64,000 nt of DNA from Gerris lacustris (Eukaryota; Arthropoda; Insecta; Hemiptera; Gerridae): contig OX578284.1 in assembly GCA_951217055.1 (NCBI GenBank), forward strand, positions 21,492,187-21,556,186, read 5' to 3'. Both the position numbers and the translations under genes were made by a program. This document shows positions 1 through 10,995 of the stretch, one piece after another. How positions within the stretch are numbered: position 1 is the stretch's first letter; the number at the start of each line of letters is the position of its first letter. The notes under the pieces are model-generated. The model was not told the DNA's origin, made no database searches, and saw only the letters and a list, made by a program, of their open reading frames with translations.

Positions 1-640
1 CCCAACTCCTCTGACATTTGCTAAACCAAGTAATTTATCATATTGAGCATAGTGCTTACTAAAAATAAAATACAATAAAAGAGGAAATATGTGTATTTTC
101 AAATCTACAATATTTATTTACAAAAAATACAAAAAACACAATATTGGTTTTGTTCCATTTGAATTATTTTTTACTACCATATTTAATGCTCCCATTTTCT
201 TGCTTTTATTCTATTTTTGGATTGTAAATAAATAAAACATCTGTTACATATATTGAATCATCAAAAATCTTCAGCCATTAATTATTCTTAAAAAAATTAT
301 CTTTTTTATTGCTTATGATGTTTATTTTTGCATTAAAGATAGCAATATCAATATATCAATTCTTTATCCCACCATTCCTGATACGTTTTCGACGAGTATT
401 TATAAATATAAAAAACAGTGTCTGTCAGTTTTATTAAATCTACAGTTTTATTCCGAGCGTGATGAAATTTGTAAGTGTTTTTGAAGGACTTTCTCATGAG
501 ATTTCGAAATAACACTCCCTCCTTCCCCCATCGGTCAACGACTTCATTCTTTGTTATTTTTTTTTTAATATCTTAATAAAATTAGTACCGAGATTTATTT
601 AAATATTCTCCAACAGGAAGTGCTTAAAATAGTAAAATAG
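1..640. other. AT-rich stretch, no feature seen
   Basis: Very AT-rich sequence with short A and T runs. No splice-bounded reading frame, repeat unit or inverted repeat was recognised. Confidence 0.5.
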
Positions 641-642
641 AG

Positions 643-939
643 TAGGGCTTCGGGTAGGATACAAGCGGTGAGCTATGGGCGGCAGGGCGGTGCCTTACGA
701 TTATGTTGACTTTGAGTACAATGAAAGTAGAGGCCGGCCTAATGTTGACGCTTGCCGATTACCGCTCACCATTCAGCCCAGACATTAATTTATGCTCTCC
801 GCTCAGAGTCTTCTCAGTTTATTAGAAACTCTCGTCAAGTAAATATGGCAGAACTGATGGAAAATACCGCCCAGCCTATTATTTTCGCTCTTATCGTAGC
901 CACCACTGCTCACCGCTCGTATCGTACCCGAGGCCTTAG
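643..939. mobile_element. MITE-like element with terminal inverted repeats
   Basis: The left end (643-683) begins TAGGGCTTCGGGTAGGATAC and the right end (909-939) is its imperfect reverse complement, ending CGTACCCGAGGCCTTA. GCGGTGAGC is shared exactly just inside both ends. The 297-bp body is GC-richer than its flanks and has no transposase. A TA target duplication is possible but not provable. A 67-codon frame inside it (752-955) crosses the right terminus and is not a gene. Confidence 0.7.
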
Positions 940-1039
940 ACAATACTATAGATAAAATGTCAGGTTCAACCTTATACACGAGTACAATTAGAAGAGAAAG
1001 TTAAGAAGTTAGTTGTTAACTTCAACAATACTGTAAGAA

Positions 1040-1830
1040 AACCCTGAGAACGTTCTATGAAAGAAATTATTTCGAATTATGCCTTGCTTTAATAATATTA
1101 CAACTCCTAGTAATCTAGAGCTCGCTCTATGGTAGAAATACCAACTATGACATGTTTCAATAATATTACAACTCCCAGCAATATAATGAAAGCTCTATGA
1201 AAGAAAGAATTTTTAAATTATGCCTTGCTTTAATAATATTACAACTCCTAGTAATCTAGAGCTCGCTCTATGGTAGAAATACCAATTATGATATGTTTCA
1301 ATAATATTACAACTCCTAGCAATAAAATGAACGCTCTATGAAAGAAATAATTTCGAATTATGCCTTGTTTTAATAATATTACAACTCCTAGCAATACACT
1401 AAAAGCTCTATGAAAGAAAGAACTTCAAATGATGCCTTAAATTTATAATATTATAACTCCTAGCAATATAAAGAACGCTCTATGAAAGATATCATTTTGA
1501 GTTATGCTTTGTTTTAATAATATTACTACTCCTATAGCAAGATAAAGAATGTTCTATGAAAGAAATAATTTCTAATTATGCCTCGTTTTAATGATATTAC
1601 AACTCATAGCAATATAAAGAACACTCGATGAAAGAAATAATTTCAAATTTTGCCTTACATTAATAACATTACAGCTCCTAGTAATCTAGAGTTCACTCCA
1701 TGAAAGAAAATATATCGAATTATACCTTTTATTAATATTATTTTCAACTGCCAGCAATACTAAGAACAAGAACGCTCTATGAAAGAAAGGAATCCTAATA
1801 ATGACTTGTTTCGTCAAATCATTAATTAGG
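1040..1830. repeat. Tandem array of a ~72-bp AT-rich monomer, about 11 copies
   Basis: The landmark CGCTCTATGAAAGAAA recurs near 1051, 1133, 1191, 1264, 1332, 1404, 1476, 1550, 1622, 1694 and 1773. Most spacings are 72-74 bp. Each unit carries AATAATATTACAACTCCTAG. The first four units alternate two variants (one with CTAGAGCTCGCTCTATGGTAG), giving a ~140-bp dimer. The end units are the most diverged. Confidence 0.9.
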
Positions 1831-2125
1831 TTTTTAACTTCCAGATGTAATCAGAACGTACATTAAAGGAAATAAATCATTTTAAAAAGTGACTATAGTA
1901 TGAGAAAGAATGGGAATTTCGGAATTATCTTCACGAGAATTATAGTCCGCGTGTTTTTTGTAGAGTACTAAATACTTTTTAGTATTCATTGAATGCATAA
2001 TTACCTTGATTAGAAACGATATTTTTGTTTTGCATCCGAGCTTACTGAACATACCGGAAGCATTGTAATAATTTTGAATATGCTGGTTACTTGTATAGAT
2101 AATTAGGTAGTATGGTATAAAAGAA
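1831..2125. other. Unannotated AT-rich spacer
   Basis: No repeat, reading frame or signal was recognised between the tandem array and the first family A copy. Confidence 0.4.
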
Positions 2126-2126
2126 T

Positions 2127-2590
2127 GCTAATTTGTGTGGCACATACCTTTCTCGTGTCCTATTACATGTAGGACAAAAGGTCACATGCGATGTTAATTG
2201 ATTTCCTGTGAGGTAAAATTTAATTTTAAGCTTAAATTTAAGCAAAAAGTTCCATCTATTTCATATCTTTCCATCTATGTATTGTATCTTACGCAAACAT
2301 ATCTATCTATCTAAGATGTGACCATCTGTGGGCTACTTTCGACAATAGGATGACTAACTTTTAAAGATATACGTGTAAAACAAAGTTGGTGCGCATGCGG
2401 AAAATATATCAATGGGTAAAGAAGTTTGGCATTTTATGACCAAAATTGGGCTTATTATGATCCTCCATCCAAATTTCATCAAAATCACCATGTCACAACA
2501 GTCACAACACCAAAAATGTTTTATGACGTTTGAAACGGGTTTCTGCCTAAAATATTTTGAATTCATAGACATACAAAAAAATGCTTCTAA
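2127..2590 (+). repeat. Dispersed repeat family A, degenerate copy
   Basis: It opens with TTTGTGTGGCACATA, then TGTGGGCTACTTTCGACAA, AAATTTCATCAAAATCA and GTTTGAAACGGGTTTCTG, the marker order of family A. The end with the AAGCTCGGAAGC hairpin is replaced by the start of the next copy. Family A also lies near 2585, 10945, 12926, 14386, 16205, 47938, 49175, 57880 and 59600. No protein is encoded; its TE class is unknown to me. Confidence 0.75.
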
Positions 2591-3190
2591 TTGGTGTAGC
2601 CCATAGCTTCCTTATGTCCTATTTCGTAAAATTTTATGATTTTTTTAAAACCTATTTTTATCCAACTTATTTAATTTGTCCCCCGTTTTTTCACATCTGT
2701 CAAAATTGTTTTGATTTTTACAGTATTAAAGTATCAATTTAGCAAAATTTAAATTGGGTGAAATTAAGCTGGGGCTACTCTATGGGCTACTCTCGACGAA
2801 CCATTAAAATTTCATACATATCATGTAAGTACGTTTGAAGATATAGGTGTAAAAAATGTATTTTTATGCGCAAGTGGAAGAAAAACAAATGGTTGAAACT
2901 TATTCAAATTTCAATAAAATCGGAAGAGCAGTTTTTAGCATGTTGGTTCGGACAAATTGAGTGACAGACCGACAGATATAGACAGATCGACGAACCGACA
3001 GACAGACACGGAACCAAAAATGTTCCCTGATATCTAAAACAGACTTCCATCTTGGAATTTTTGAAATAGGAGACCTACAAATATTTTGTTTTTCAGAACG
3101 ATCACATACTTTCCCTTACCTTCGGTAAGCTTGGAAGCAAAAATTTCTTTCTTCGGAATGATCCCATGGCTCTTCCGTTACCTTCGGAAA
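2585..3190 (+). repeat. Dispersed repeat family A, near-complete copy
   Basis: Order of markers: GTGTAGCCCATAGCTTCC, TGGGCTACTCTCGACGAACC, a stretch rich in GACAGACCGACAGA, CTTGGAATTTTTGAAAT, then TTACCTTCGGTAAGCTTGG. The terminal hairpin segment occurs twice in tandem (about 3110-3140 and 3165-3200). It directly abuts the preceding copy, so the two may be a tandem or nested pair. Confidence 0.8.
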
Positions 3191-4066
3191 ACTTGTAAGC
3201 AATAACAAATATAAATTTGTAAACTTTAGTACAAATAAAAAGTTTTAAAATAACATTGTATTCCCTTAACTCAACTCTTCCAATATGTAAGGAAACCCAA
3301 CCGTGACAGAAAACTCATGGCAAAGTTTAGAGACTTAATCTTAGTTCAAAACAAAGTAGTTCAAAACACTTTAACATTTTTTTTTTTTGTAATTTTGATA
3401 AAGCTGATATTTTTCTACTGTTTGCTTTCTTTTTAGCAAAAAGCATTTTAATTTATGTTTATTATTTACCAACAGCCCGAAAAAAACATTACTCATACAA
3501 ATTATGGGAATTTGCCTTGAACTTTTAATCTTTTTTAAACAAGTAAGGCGCGCTTCACGTAAGTGCGTGAGGCGATAATCACCAGTTTCTGTACGGTTAA
3601 GTTAAAATTATTAAGAGTAAACTTGTTGCACATTCTTTTTCTACTCTTCAAGAGACATTTAAATTGATGTACAACATGACATGGTGGCTAAAAACCTTTT
3701 TTAAGTCACCCGCCATATTGGAAATATTGAGTGTGAAAACTGCAAAAAGTGTACAGTTGTCACAAATGCCGAGATTCACCTGTGTGCCGAATTTCATGTT
3801 CCTAGCTATTTATGAATTGAAACATGCCAACGGACAGACGCCAACGGATAGACAGACAGAGCTGTTATATAAGGTTTCTTGTCGTACTTTGTACAGAAAC
3901 CTAAAAAAACATAATTTAAATTTAATTGAAAAACTAATATCATACATACTACCACTTTGTAATAAACTTTCTTAATTTTTAGTGTTGGTACTATATAATT
4001 TTATCGCCCACCACATGTAAACATTCCTATCCTGAACCAACGATGAAGTTCTATTCTAAAGCCCTA
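3191..4066. other. Mostly unique AT-rich sequence with a short repeat-like patch
   Basis: At 3770-3890 there is GAATTTCATGTTCCTAGC followed by GGACAGACGCC and GATAGACAGACAGAGC. This 'aaatttcat ... gacagacag' layout resembles families A and B. A 103-codon frame (3664-3975) spans the patch and is judged non-coding. Confidence 0.4.
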
Positions 4067-4067
4067 G

Positions 4068-4102
4068 GGCCTGTAAAAATAAAGCATGCATTTTTACAGG
4101 CC
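4068..4102. repeat. Perfect 13-bp hairpin
   Basis: GGCCTGTAAAAAT (4068-4080) is exactly reverse-complemented at 4090-4102, with a 9-nt loop. A locally GC-rich patch follows, with a GCGGCCGC octamer near 4116. Function unknown; it may be the core of a decayed MITE. Confidence 0.75.
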
Positions 4103-4332
4103 GCTAGTTCGAGAAGCGGCCGCGACGTGCAGGAAGCGCAATCAGTTCTAAGCGTCTGCTGTTCAATTTGTAACAATCAATATTTTTATAACTGCGGTTT
4201 GTTTTGGTACAGATGTAACCTTAATATGCATTTATGGTTTTGAAGATTACGGCAAAATTGAAGTGTTTGTTGAGTATTTTGTTATATTGTCTAATTGGTG
4301 GGGGGGGGGGATAAAATAGTGTACGCATCACC

Positions 4333-4420
4333 AGCAGTAAGCGCCATGACAGCCCTCGGGCGTTAAACGCACTCGTGCTTTCAAACTTCGCCCTCGGCCT
4401 GTAATAACGCCCTTACTGCT
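4333..4420. repeat. Imperfect inverted repeat, small MITE-like
   Basis: AGCAGTAAGCGCCATGACAG at the left is partly mirrored by the right end, CGCCCTTACTGCT, with GCCCTCGG on both arms. It is GC-rich against its AT-rich surroundings. A ten-G run lies just upstream (about 4301-4310). Confidence 0.55.
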
Positions 4421-5235
4421 CTAGGTACGTAAATACCTATTACAGTCACTTCTATACTTAATATTAATTCATTCAAAAGATTTTTAAGCATCTACAGCTT
4501 TCATACGTCATAACCATGTATCTTATCATAAGATTAAAGTATTAGTGAATTACAACATGAAATTCTCAACTCCATTGACCATTATTATTATAATTTGCAA
4601 TAAAGTTTAAAAACTAACATAAAAACATGGAAACAATAAAAAAAAAGACTTTGGTATAAAGGACCAAGATTTAACTTAACGTTAACAAGGGGTTTCTAGG
4701 ATTATATTTTGCTTTGTTGTGTTTTAACTTTGAGAATTATTACAGCAACGAACCCTTCGTAATCCCATTCAATTAAACTTTTGGTATTATAAGTACCTTT
4801 ACTTATTTTTATAACAAAAAAAAGAATGAAGAAGATTAACCTAATTTTTGGATGTCATAATAAGCTATATATATAATTTAAAGCTTCATTTCAGCTTTAT
4901 TATATAATTTTTATTATAGCATTTATATTATAATAATGGTTACTAATATAACACTATTTATTAAATTAATATGTTCTTTTACTTCATTTAAAATCTTCAT
5001 TGTATTTAGAATATAAATATATGGTCCGGCGTGTATAATATAAGCCGCTTGTGTATTTTTATAAGTTTGCTTATGTGTATTCCTAGTTTTTAGAGCTACG
5101 AAAAGCCTAAACGTGTTGAGCTTCTGAGACTGAGTCACTTTATTAATAACCACCGATTATTCGTTAGTAAAAATATAAAGGTTTTTAATTATTCTTGTCC
5201 CTCCAAAAAAAAAAAAAAATGTTTAATAAACATTG
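4421..5235. other. AT-rich stretch, no feature seen
   Basis: No repeat or gene signal recognised. A 76-codon minus-strand frame (4923-5153) is low-complexity and has no recognisable domain. Confidence 0.4.
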
Positions 5236-5240
5236 AATAG

Positions 5241-5303
5241 GGAATTGACGTAGCCGAGTGGTTAACGTAATTCCTATTCGTCTGAAACCAAGGTCTAAAC
5301 ACC
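5241..5303 (+). repeat. tRNA-like fragment (possible SINE head)
   Basis: TAGCCGAGTGGTTAACG (5251-5267) fits a pol III box A of the Leu/Ser tRNA type. About 40 bp downstream, AAGGTCTAAACACC is a poor box B. No acceptor-stem pairing was found, so this is not a functional tRNA gene. Confidence 0.4.
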
Positions 5304-5689
5304 AATATTTTTGGTTGCAATCCCAATAATCATTGTCACATTGAGAAGATGTGTAAAGCAGTCTATCGGTCCATAATCTATAGGGGGGATTGATAGGGGA
5401 GAACGGATCATAATTGACCCCATTAAATTATTATTATATAGGATCTTATATACACAACTTGCCGGTCTCGGCTGGTATATGTCCAGCCATCGCCCGTCGA
5501 CTGGCCAGGTAGATACTTGCCTGGTACTTTTAAAAGAGCTGGAACTTAAGATATATAGACTACAATATATTAGGTACACAAAAGTACTCGTAAGATGTAG
5601 TCCAAATCTCATCGGAGAAGGAGCTATTAATTATTAAAATGAATCGACCTTTACATTAAAAATTCGCGATAACTAAAAAAATATAATTT

Positions 5690-6235
5690 TGGAACAGCGG
5701 ATAACCAATCGTTGAAAAATCAGGAAATTTCCTATAAAATTATGTTTGTCCCAGTTGGTTTTTGATCTATTTTGTGTGGCATAGAACTGTTTCAAAACAA
5801 AAAATCGGTCCGAAACAACTCAGACAAACTTTCTCATATGTGATTTCATAATTACTAGATTCGCATTTAAATGGACAACATTTTATAATTTTTTAATCAA
5901 AATCGTCGGAACGGGTTTAGAGAATAATTTGTTTAACTTTTTTTAGACTTTTTGGGGGTACCACCTCCAAATTCGGAGCTAAAATTAATTTTCCGATTTC
6001 GCCTCGGGGTATGGTTTTTCTGAATATGTATGCCAAATTTCATCAAAATCAGTCCAATAGTAGGCTCCACACGACAGAGAAAGCCTTTAAAAAAACAAAA
6101 ACAAAAAAAAAAAAAAACATTCTTTGGGATCTAAAATTTAATCTAATTAATTTGATGTAAATCCATCAAAATTTCAAAATGAATTTTCGCGCCATCACAA
6201 TACTTTCTTTTTATATGAGAAAGAAAAGGAGATTT
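5690..6235 (+). repeat. Dispersed repeat family B
   Basis: Diagnostic segments are CGGAGCTAAAATTAATTTTC, GCCAAATTTCATCAAAATCA and the tail TTTTCGCGCCATCACAATAC followed by a GAGAAAGAAAAGG end. Other family B copies lie at 17690-17965 (+), about 16712-17060 (-) and 59345-59480 (-). It is non-coding. A 20-nt A-rich run (near 6097) sits inside. Confidence 0.65.
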
Positions 6236-7760
6236 GAAAAACTTTGAGCACACATCGCTATGACCCGTTTGAGAGAAATACATAAAAAGTTAAGATAAGT
6301 TGGAACCACTAATAAGCCTTTAATAAGCAAGGATACCTAAAAGTTCAAAATATTCCTAAGTATAGGTGAATAAACCATTTTGTAAAAAAATAATACATCG
6401 TTCTAGCAGCTGTTGAAGGGCTTATTAATGATAATTATTTTTATTTTTATTTTTTTTTTTTCATAAATCTCTCTCAAAAACTGAAATGGGTAGAAGGAAA
6501 CGGTTTCACCAGTCGAATTCACTTTCAATACTCAGATTGTATAAGCTTCAGCATTTTAATACTATTTTTTTCATTTCATATAATAAAAGAAAATATTTAA
6601 CGCATTTACCCTTTTTTTGCAATTCTAAACAACATAAACAAATAATATTTTTCGATACCACTATAAAATAAAAGGGCAGTCTACTCTTGGTCATTTTTTG
6701 TGAAGTTTTTTTTAAAAAAAATTAACAACCAGTGTAATAAATAGTATCATTTTTAGAGATTTATGAACAAGCACGAGTTCGCAGTACTTTTATAAAGAAT
6801 GTTTTATTTTGCGAAAATATAAAATATAAATTGCTGTTTGTGTGAATTGCGTATATGGTAGGTTTCTAATAATAGAGATCAGTAAATAAAAAGCTGTTTG
6901 CAGAGAAAAGTCTTAATATACGTAGACAGAAAAAGAGGTAAATATTGATTTTTATCAAATAAATCATTATTTAGAATTTAGAGGCTAAGGATATTATTTT
7001 TTTAAAATTTTAATGACACTAGCTTTAATTCTTAGCTAAAAAAACAAACATTTATTTTATTTCATAACGATGTCCGTGCCAATAAAAACATAATTCATCT
7101 ATCTGTAATTACATCCATGTTACGCAGATTGGATCTAAAATTCAAACAAAAAGCTTTTTTTTAATTACCTTTTAATTTTCGACTTATTATCCTTCTTAGA
7201 TGTGTTTATAAATCAATGGTTTAAGTGTTATACCTCTGGACAAACATGAATTAGAGTTAGATATATGTTTCAAATCTTTGTTATAGACCAAAAACGTATA
7301 AATTAATCAAAATGGACACCATCAAACATCATAGTACTACTTCTTTAATGTTAATTTTTCATACTAAACATGCTTTACTCGTGTTAAATGCGGGAGTAGA
7401 ATATCCTTAAGCGTTGTACCTATAAGTTGTAGTAACATTCAATTCTGTTTAACCAAAGCCCTACCTAAGTACCAAACAAAATATAATGTTTTATACAAAA
7501 AGATAAAAATTAAATTGATAATATCGGTTGGGATAGTATACCATTTACAGATTTTTTAATTAAAAATTAAAGTAAAATCAAGGAAATCGATCTGATCTAA
7601 TTATTTATTTTTAAGCAAGTTCAAAAATTAAATTAAATTAAATTGGTTGTTTTCACCAAGATGTATAACTTAATCCTTCCCTGATAATAATTGATAAAAA
7701 AAACTAATATAAATTTAAAACAAACAAGGTTTGGAGAAAACCTGAAATGTGGTGATAGAT
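6236..7760. other. AT-rich stretch, no feature seen
   Basis: About 1.5 kb of low-GC sequence with A and T runs. No inverted repeat longer than about 12 bp, splice-bounded frame or known repeat was recognised. Confidence 0.4.
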
Positions 7761-8150
7761 ATAAGTCAAATATATATATTTATTCATTTTTCCTTTGTGT
7801 CTTCTTCAGTGATATTTTTATAACAAAATAAAAGCGAATACATTTGCTTTTATATTTATTTATTAAACCTTTTTTTATGATTTTTTTAATGATTTTTTTA
7901 TGATTTTTTATTTTACCTTTTACAATACACCCACCAGCCTGACTTTTTAGAATCATTTTCTTCAGTGTCTTGCACATCTCATTCACTTTGATACCATATT
8001 ACTGTGAACTACTATTTTAGGAAACTTTTTCATTTTTCCATCACTTTATTTTAGATTTTTGTTAAACTCCCCATATATAATTATGGTATACATTTTATCT
8101 TCATTTTTTATAAAAATGTTAATTTTCTGTTGTATTTTAGTTTGTATATA

Positions 8151-8190
8151 ATCTAAAGATGGCTATTAAGGAGCCGAAACCGGTTATTTG
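8151..8190 (+). repeat. Dispersed hairpin motif (GGCTATTAAGGAGCC-GAAACCGG)
   Basis: CTAAAGATGGCTATTAAGG runs into AGCCGAAACCGGTTATTTG. The same motif occurs twice at 29625-29756. It forms a short stem followed by GAAAC and resembles a degenerate hammerhead-type core; here CUAAAGA replaces CUGANGA. Confidence 0.55.
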
Positions 8191-8397
8191 TAATTATAAT
8201 TATTTTCTGAGTAGACCTAGCGTATTTTTTTTATTATTTATTATTTTCCTTTCCAAAATGATTATAAAATCAGTCATTGTTTATTCAAAAATTAAATTAA
8301 TTGCTATACTGCAATCACATTATCAAATTTCACATATAATTTAACTTAAGACATAATCAACTACTGCTCTCTAGTTCATGGCCTATTTAAAAAAAAA

Positions 8398-9065
8398 TTA
8401 GTTGGATCTTTTAAGGAAAATTCAAACGCCACACATTTATTTATCTTTAGATATTTCGATCCCTCCTTGGATCATTCTCAAGTTGACTGACTAGCTGATT
8501 ACATTGTCAAGTTATTGTTTTCTAAAAAATGTTTTTGAAAGAACTTATTTTAATCGGACAGATTCTCGTCAATTCACCTGAAATCAGGTACTGTCACTAT
8601 TATTTAACAATATCTCAGACATCGAAATACATAAAAAAAAAAAAAAAAAAAAAAAACACCAAGAACTACACATTTCTACCACAAATTTAACTTAACATCC
8701 TTTGACTAACTTATTTTGACCTTAACTACTCCGGGAGTAGTTTAGGTACTAAGGGGACTAGTTAAGGTCAAAATATATGGAAGGTAAGTTGAAGTATGTA
8801 GTAGAAATGTGTTGTTCTTGGTGTTTTTTTTATATATTTCAATGTCTGAGATGTAGTTAAATAATATTGCAATTGACAGTACCTGATTTCAGATGAATTG
8901 ACGAGAATCTGTCCGATTTAAATAAGTTCTTTCAAAAAAGTTTTTATAGAAAACATTGACTTGACAATGTAATCAGCTAGTCAGTCAGCTTGAGAATGAT
9001 CCAAGGAGGGATCGAAATATCGCAAATGTGAGGCGTCTGAATTTTCCTTAAAAGACCCAACTAAT
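8398..9065. mobile_element. Long foldback (palindromic) element
   Basis: The left arm (8398-8727) starts ATTAGTTGGATCTTTTAAGG. The right arm (8760-9065) ends with its reverse complement, CCTTAAAAGACCCAACTAAT. Arms match along nearly their whole length with a ~32-bp loop. They differ mainly by a 23-A run in the left arm (about 8634-8656). Each arm carries GATCCAAGGAGGGATCGAAA or its complement, a small stem followed by GAAA. No coding capacity. Confidence 0.85.
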
Positions 9066-9270
9066 CAAGAATTTATACTTCAAGGAACAATCTACTAATT
9101 TATCAACAATGACTACTTTTATAAATTGGATAAAGAAAATGCAGGTTTAAAAATGTCTCAATTTTAAAGACAAAATATTACCTAAATAAATAAATATAAA
9201 AGCAATTGTATTAGCTTTTATTTTACTATAAAAATACTCATGAAGACACAAAGGATAAAAATATTAAAGG

Positions 9271-9982
9271 GGACAAAACACTAAAAATGGTAAAAGTGAA
9301 ATTTCATTATTTTATATAACTTTGATAAATTAATTTATAGTATTATTATAAAAACAATGTATTCAGTTATAATATAATAAAGTATTAATTTATATCAGTA
9401 CATATTTTTAATTTTTTGACATACCTCCCTAATAAAAAAGTAAATAATGTACCGCTAATGTAACAAATATTTAATGACATACACATCTCCAATATTTTTT
9501 CCAAAAACATTGAAATGATTCTACCCTTTTATTTTGTGCATTAAAACGGTTCTGTCTTTAGTTTAATTATGTTGGATCAATAATGTTAAAAGAAGTTTTG
9601 TCCGAAGAAAAGAATTCAAGTCATCCCTTCGGAATAAGATATAGTTTGTACTTAAAGACATTTTATTGTTTCTTTTCTGTTTCCAACGTTTATTGCACAC
9701 TATATATCAGGATGTCACGGATTTTCCTGCTTTAAATCACCTTCAAGAAGACAGCTAAGGGAAAAACAATAGTAGAAAAAAAAAAAAAATAAATAAACAT
9801 AAGGAAATAACATTTCAGAGAAATCGTACCATGTGTTGCAACTTGATTTCAACTGTAGAAATTAAATTAGTTTTTGTAGTATGAAAACTGAAAGTCAAAT
9901 CAACAAGAATAAAATGGAGGAAAACATGAAACGATGATAATCTCAGTGTTATTATTAAGATTAAGCATTTGTTTCCGACAGG

Positions 9983-9984
<2 letters not shown>
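9271..9984. other. AT-rich stretch, no feature seen
   Basis: No repeat or gene signal was recognised before the (TA)n run. A 13-A run lies at about 9778-9790. Confidence 0.4.

Positions 9985-10070
<86 letters not shown>
9985..10070. repeat. (TA)n microsatellite, about 43 units
   Basis: Uninterrupted TA dinucleotide. Three minus-strand frames of 71-97 codons that translate it as Ile-Tyr repeats are artefacts. Confidence 0.98.
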
Positions 10071-10074
<4 letters not shown>

Positions 10075-10446
10075 GGCACAACATCCCATAAGGGCTTTGG
10101 CCTGCCAAAGGGCATTTATAACTATATACCTATATAATGGATGAAAATAAAATGGGCGTGTCGCTCCATCTTCTGTATAAAACTTCCGCTGTGTAAGCTT
10201 CCTTAACCGGGTGGACGCCACTTTACCTAAATAGCTACCAAGTAGTAGTAGTAGTTATCTAGCACTTCCTACTAGAAGGGTAGGACGAACCACTAGTTCG
10301 AACCTAGCAATTAGGCCTTATAGTAGACCTATTTTACTAACCCTGTGGTGGAGAGTTCCAGCTACTTCACACATCATACATTTGTACATTGTACCGCCGA
10401 TGCGAGTACGGTGTGGTCATTAGTGAGCTATGTATATAAGCATGCT
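10071..10446 (-). repeat. GC-richer repeat-like sequence next to the SINE modules
   Basis: Composition shifts sharply from the AT-rich surroundings. Reading the minus strand, CTAGGTTCGAACTAG (around 10300) looks like a pol III box B, suggesting a further tRNA-derived module or the body of the SINE-like repeat. Edges are not defined. Confidence 0.4.
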
Positions 10447-10594
10447 TCAAAGCGTGGGGGAAGAGAACTCCTCAGGGGGTGTCCCATGATCTGCTCCGTC
10501 CTCGAACCATAGGCATAGATACAAATCACATCTCATGACACGGATCGAACCCACATCAAAGCGTGGGGGAAGAGAACCCCTCAGCGGGTGTCCC
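10447..10594. repeat. 109-bp tandem duplication
   Basis: TCAAAGCGTGGGGGAAGAGA plus its next ~19 bases occurs at 10447-10485 and again at 10556-10594 with two or three changes. A box-B-like CGGATCGAACCC (10541-10552) lies between them, as in a duplicated SINE body. Confidence 0.8.
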
Positions 10595-10639
10595 TCCCCC
10601 TGCTACATCCGCAATTCATAGATGCAATTCAGAGTTATG

Positions 10640-10722
10640 GCACTGAATCGAAGTTACGACCGCGTGTCGCCTCGACTCATTGATAGCTGGACGAGAGCCT
10701 TGAGCACCTCGGTCACGCTGGC
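10640..10722 (-). repeat. tRNA-like SINE module 2
   Basis: On the minus strand TGACCGAGGTGCTCAAGG (10698-10715) matches a Leu/Ser-type box A, and ACTTCGATTCAGT (10642-10654) is a degenerate box B. It lies 45 bp downstream of a second tRNA-like module in the same orientation. Confidence 0.5.
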
Positions 10723-10767
10723 TCCCAAATAGCTACCTATTTATATCGCGATCCTGGGCGAAACCTT

Positions 10768-10833
10768 GACGGATTCGGAATCGAACTTGTTATCTCCAGA
10801 ATCAAAAGCAATGTTCACAGCAATTAGCTACCA
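10768..10833 (-). repeat. tRNA-like SINE module 1
   Basis: On the minus strand, GGTAGCTAATTGCTGTGAAC (10813-10832) is box-A-like, TTGCTTTTGATTCTGGAG lies in anticodon-arm position, and GTTCGATTCC (10777-10786) is an exact box B. The spacing is tRNA-like, but the acceptor stem is not complementary, so this is a tRNA-derived repeat and not a gene. Confidence 0.55.
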
Positions 10834-10944
10834 GGACCCCTCCCCCCATGATAGCAATTTAGTTATTGGATAGCTATTTCCCTATTATGATAACTAGTTT
10901 TGTCTTAATGTTTACTTAAGGTAATTTTGTTAAAAGAACGTCTG

Positions 10945-10995
10945 TCAATTAGGTGGCACATAGCTTCTTCGCCTCTTATCACTAGAAAAATCTTG
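10945..10995 (+). repeat. Family A, 5' fragment only
   Basis: TCAATTAGGTGGCACATAGC then TTCTTCGCC matches the opening of family A. Nothing further downstream matches the family. Confidence 0.55.

Larger units (their letters stand above)
7765..9270. repeat. Diverged inverted flanks around the 8.4-9.1 kb foldback
   Basis: 7765-7865 (CCTTTGTGTCTTCTTCAGTG and a TTGCTTTTATATTTATTTAT stretch) is imperfectly reverse-complemented at 9185-9265. The central foldback may therefore sit inside an older, larger inverted element. Similarity is by eye and AT-rich, so it is tentative. Confidence 0.4.

Noticed and set aside
5295..5612. 105-codon minus-strand frame
   Set aside because: No recognisable domain, no splice context, and it overlaps a tRNA-like fragment.
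9815..10221. Minus-strand frames of 71-97 codons over 9.9-10.2 kb
   Set aside because: They consist mainly of Ile-Tyr repeats from a (TA)n microsatellite.
10768..10833. A functional tRNA gene
   Set aside because: Box A and B are present, but the acceptor and anticodon stems do not pair.
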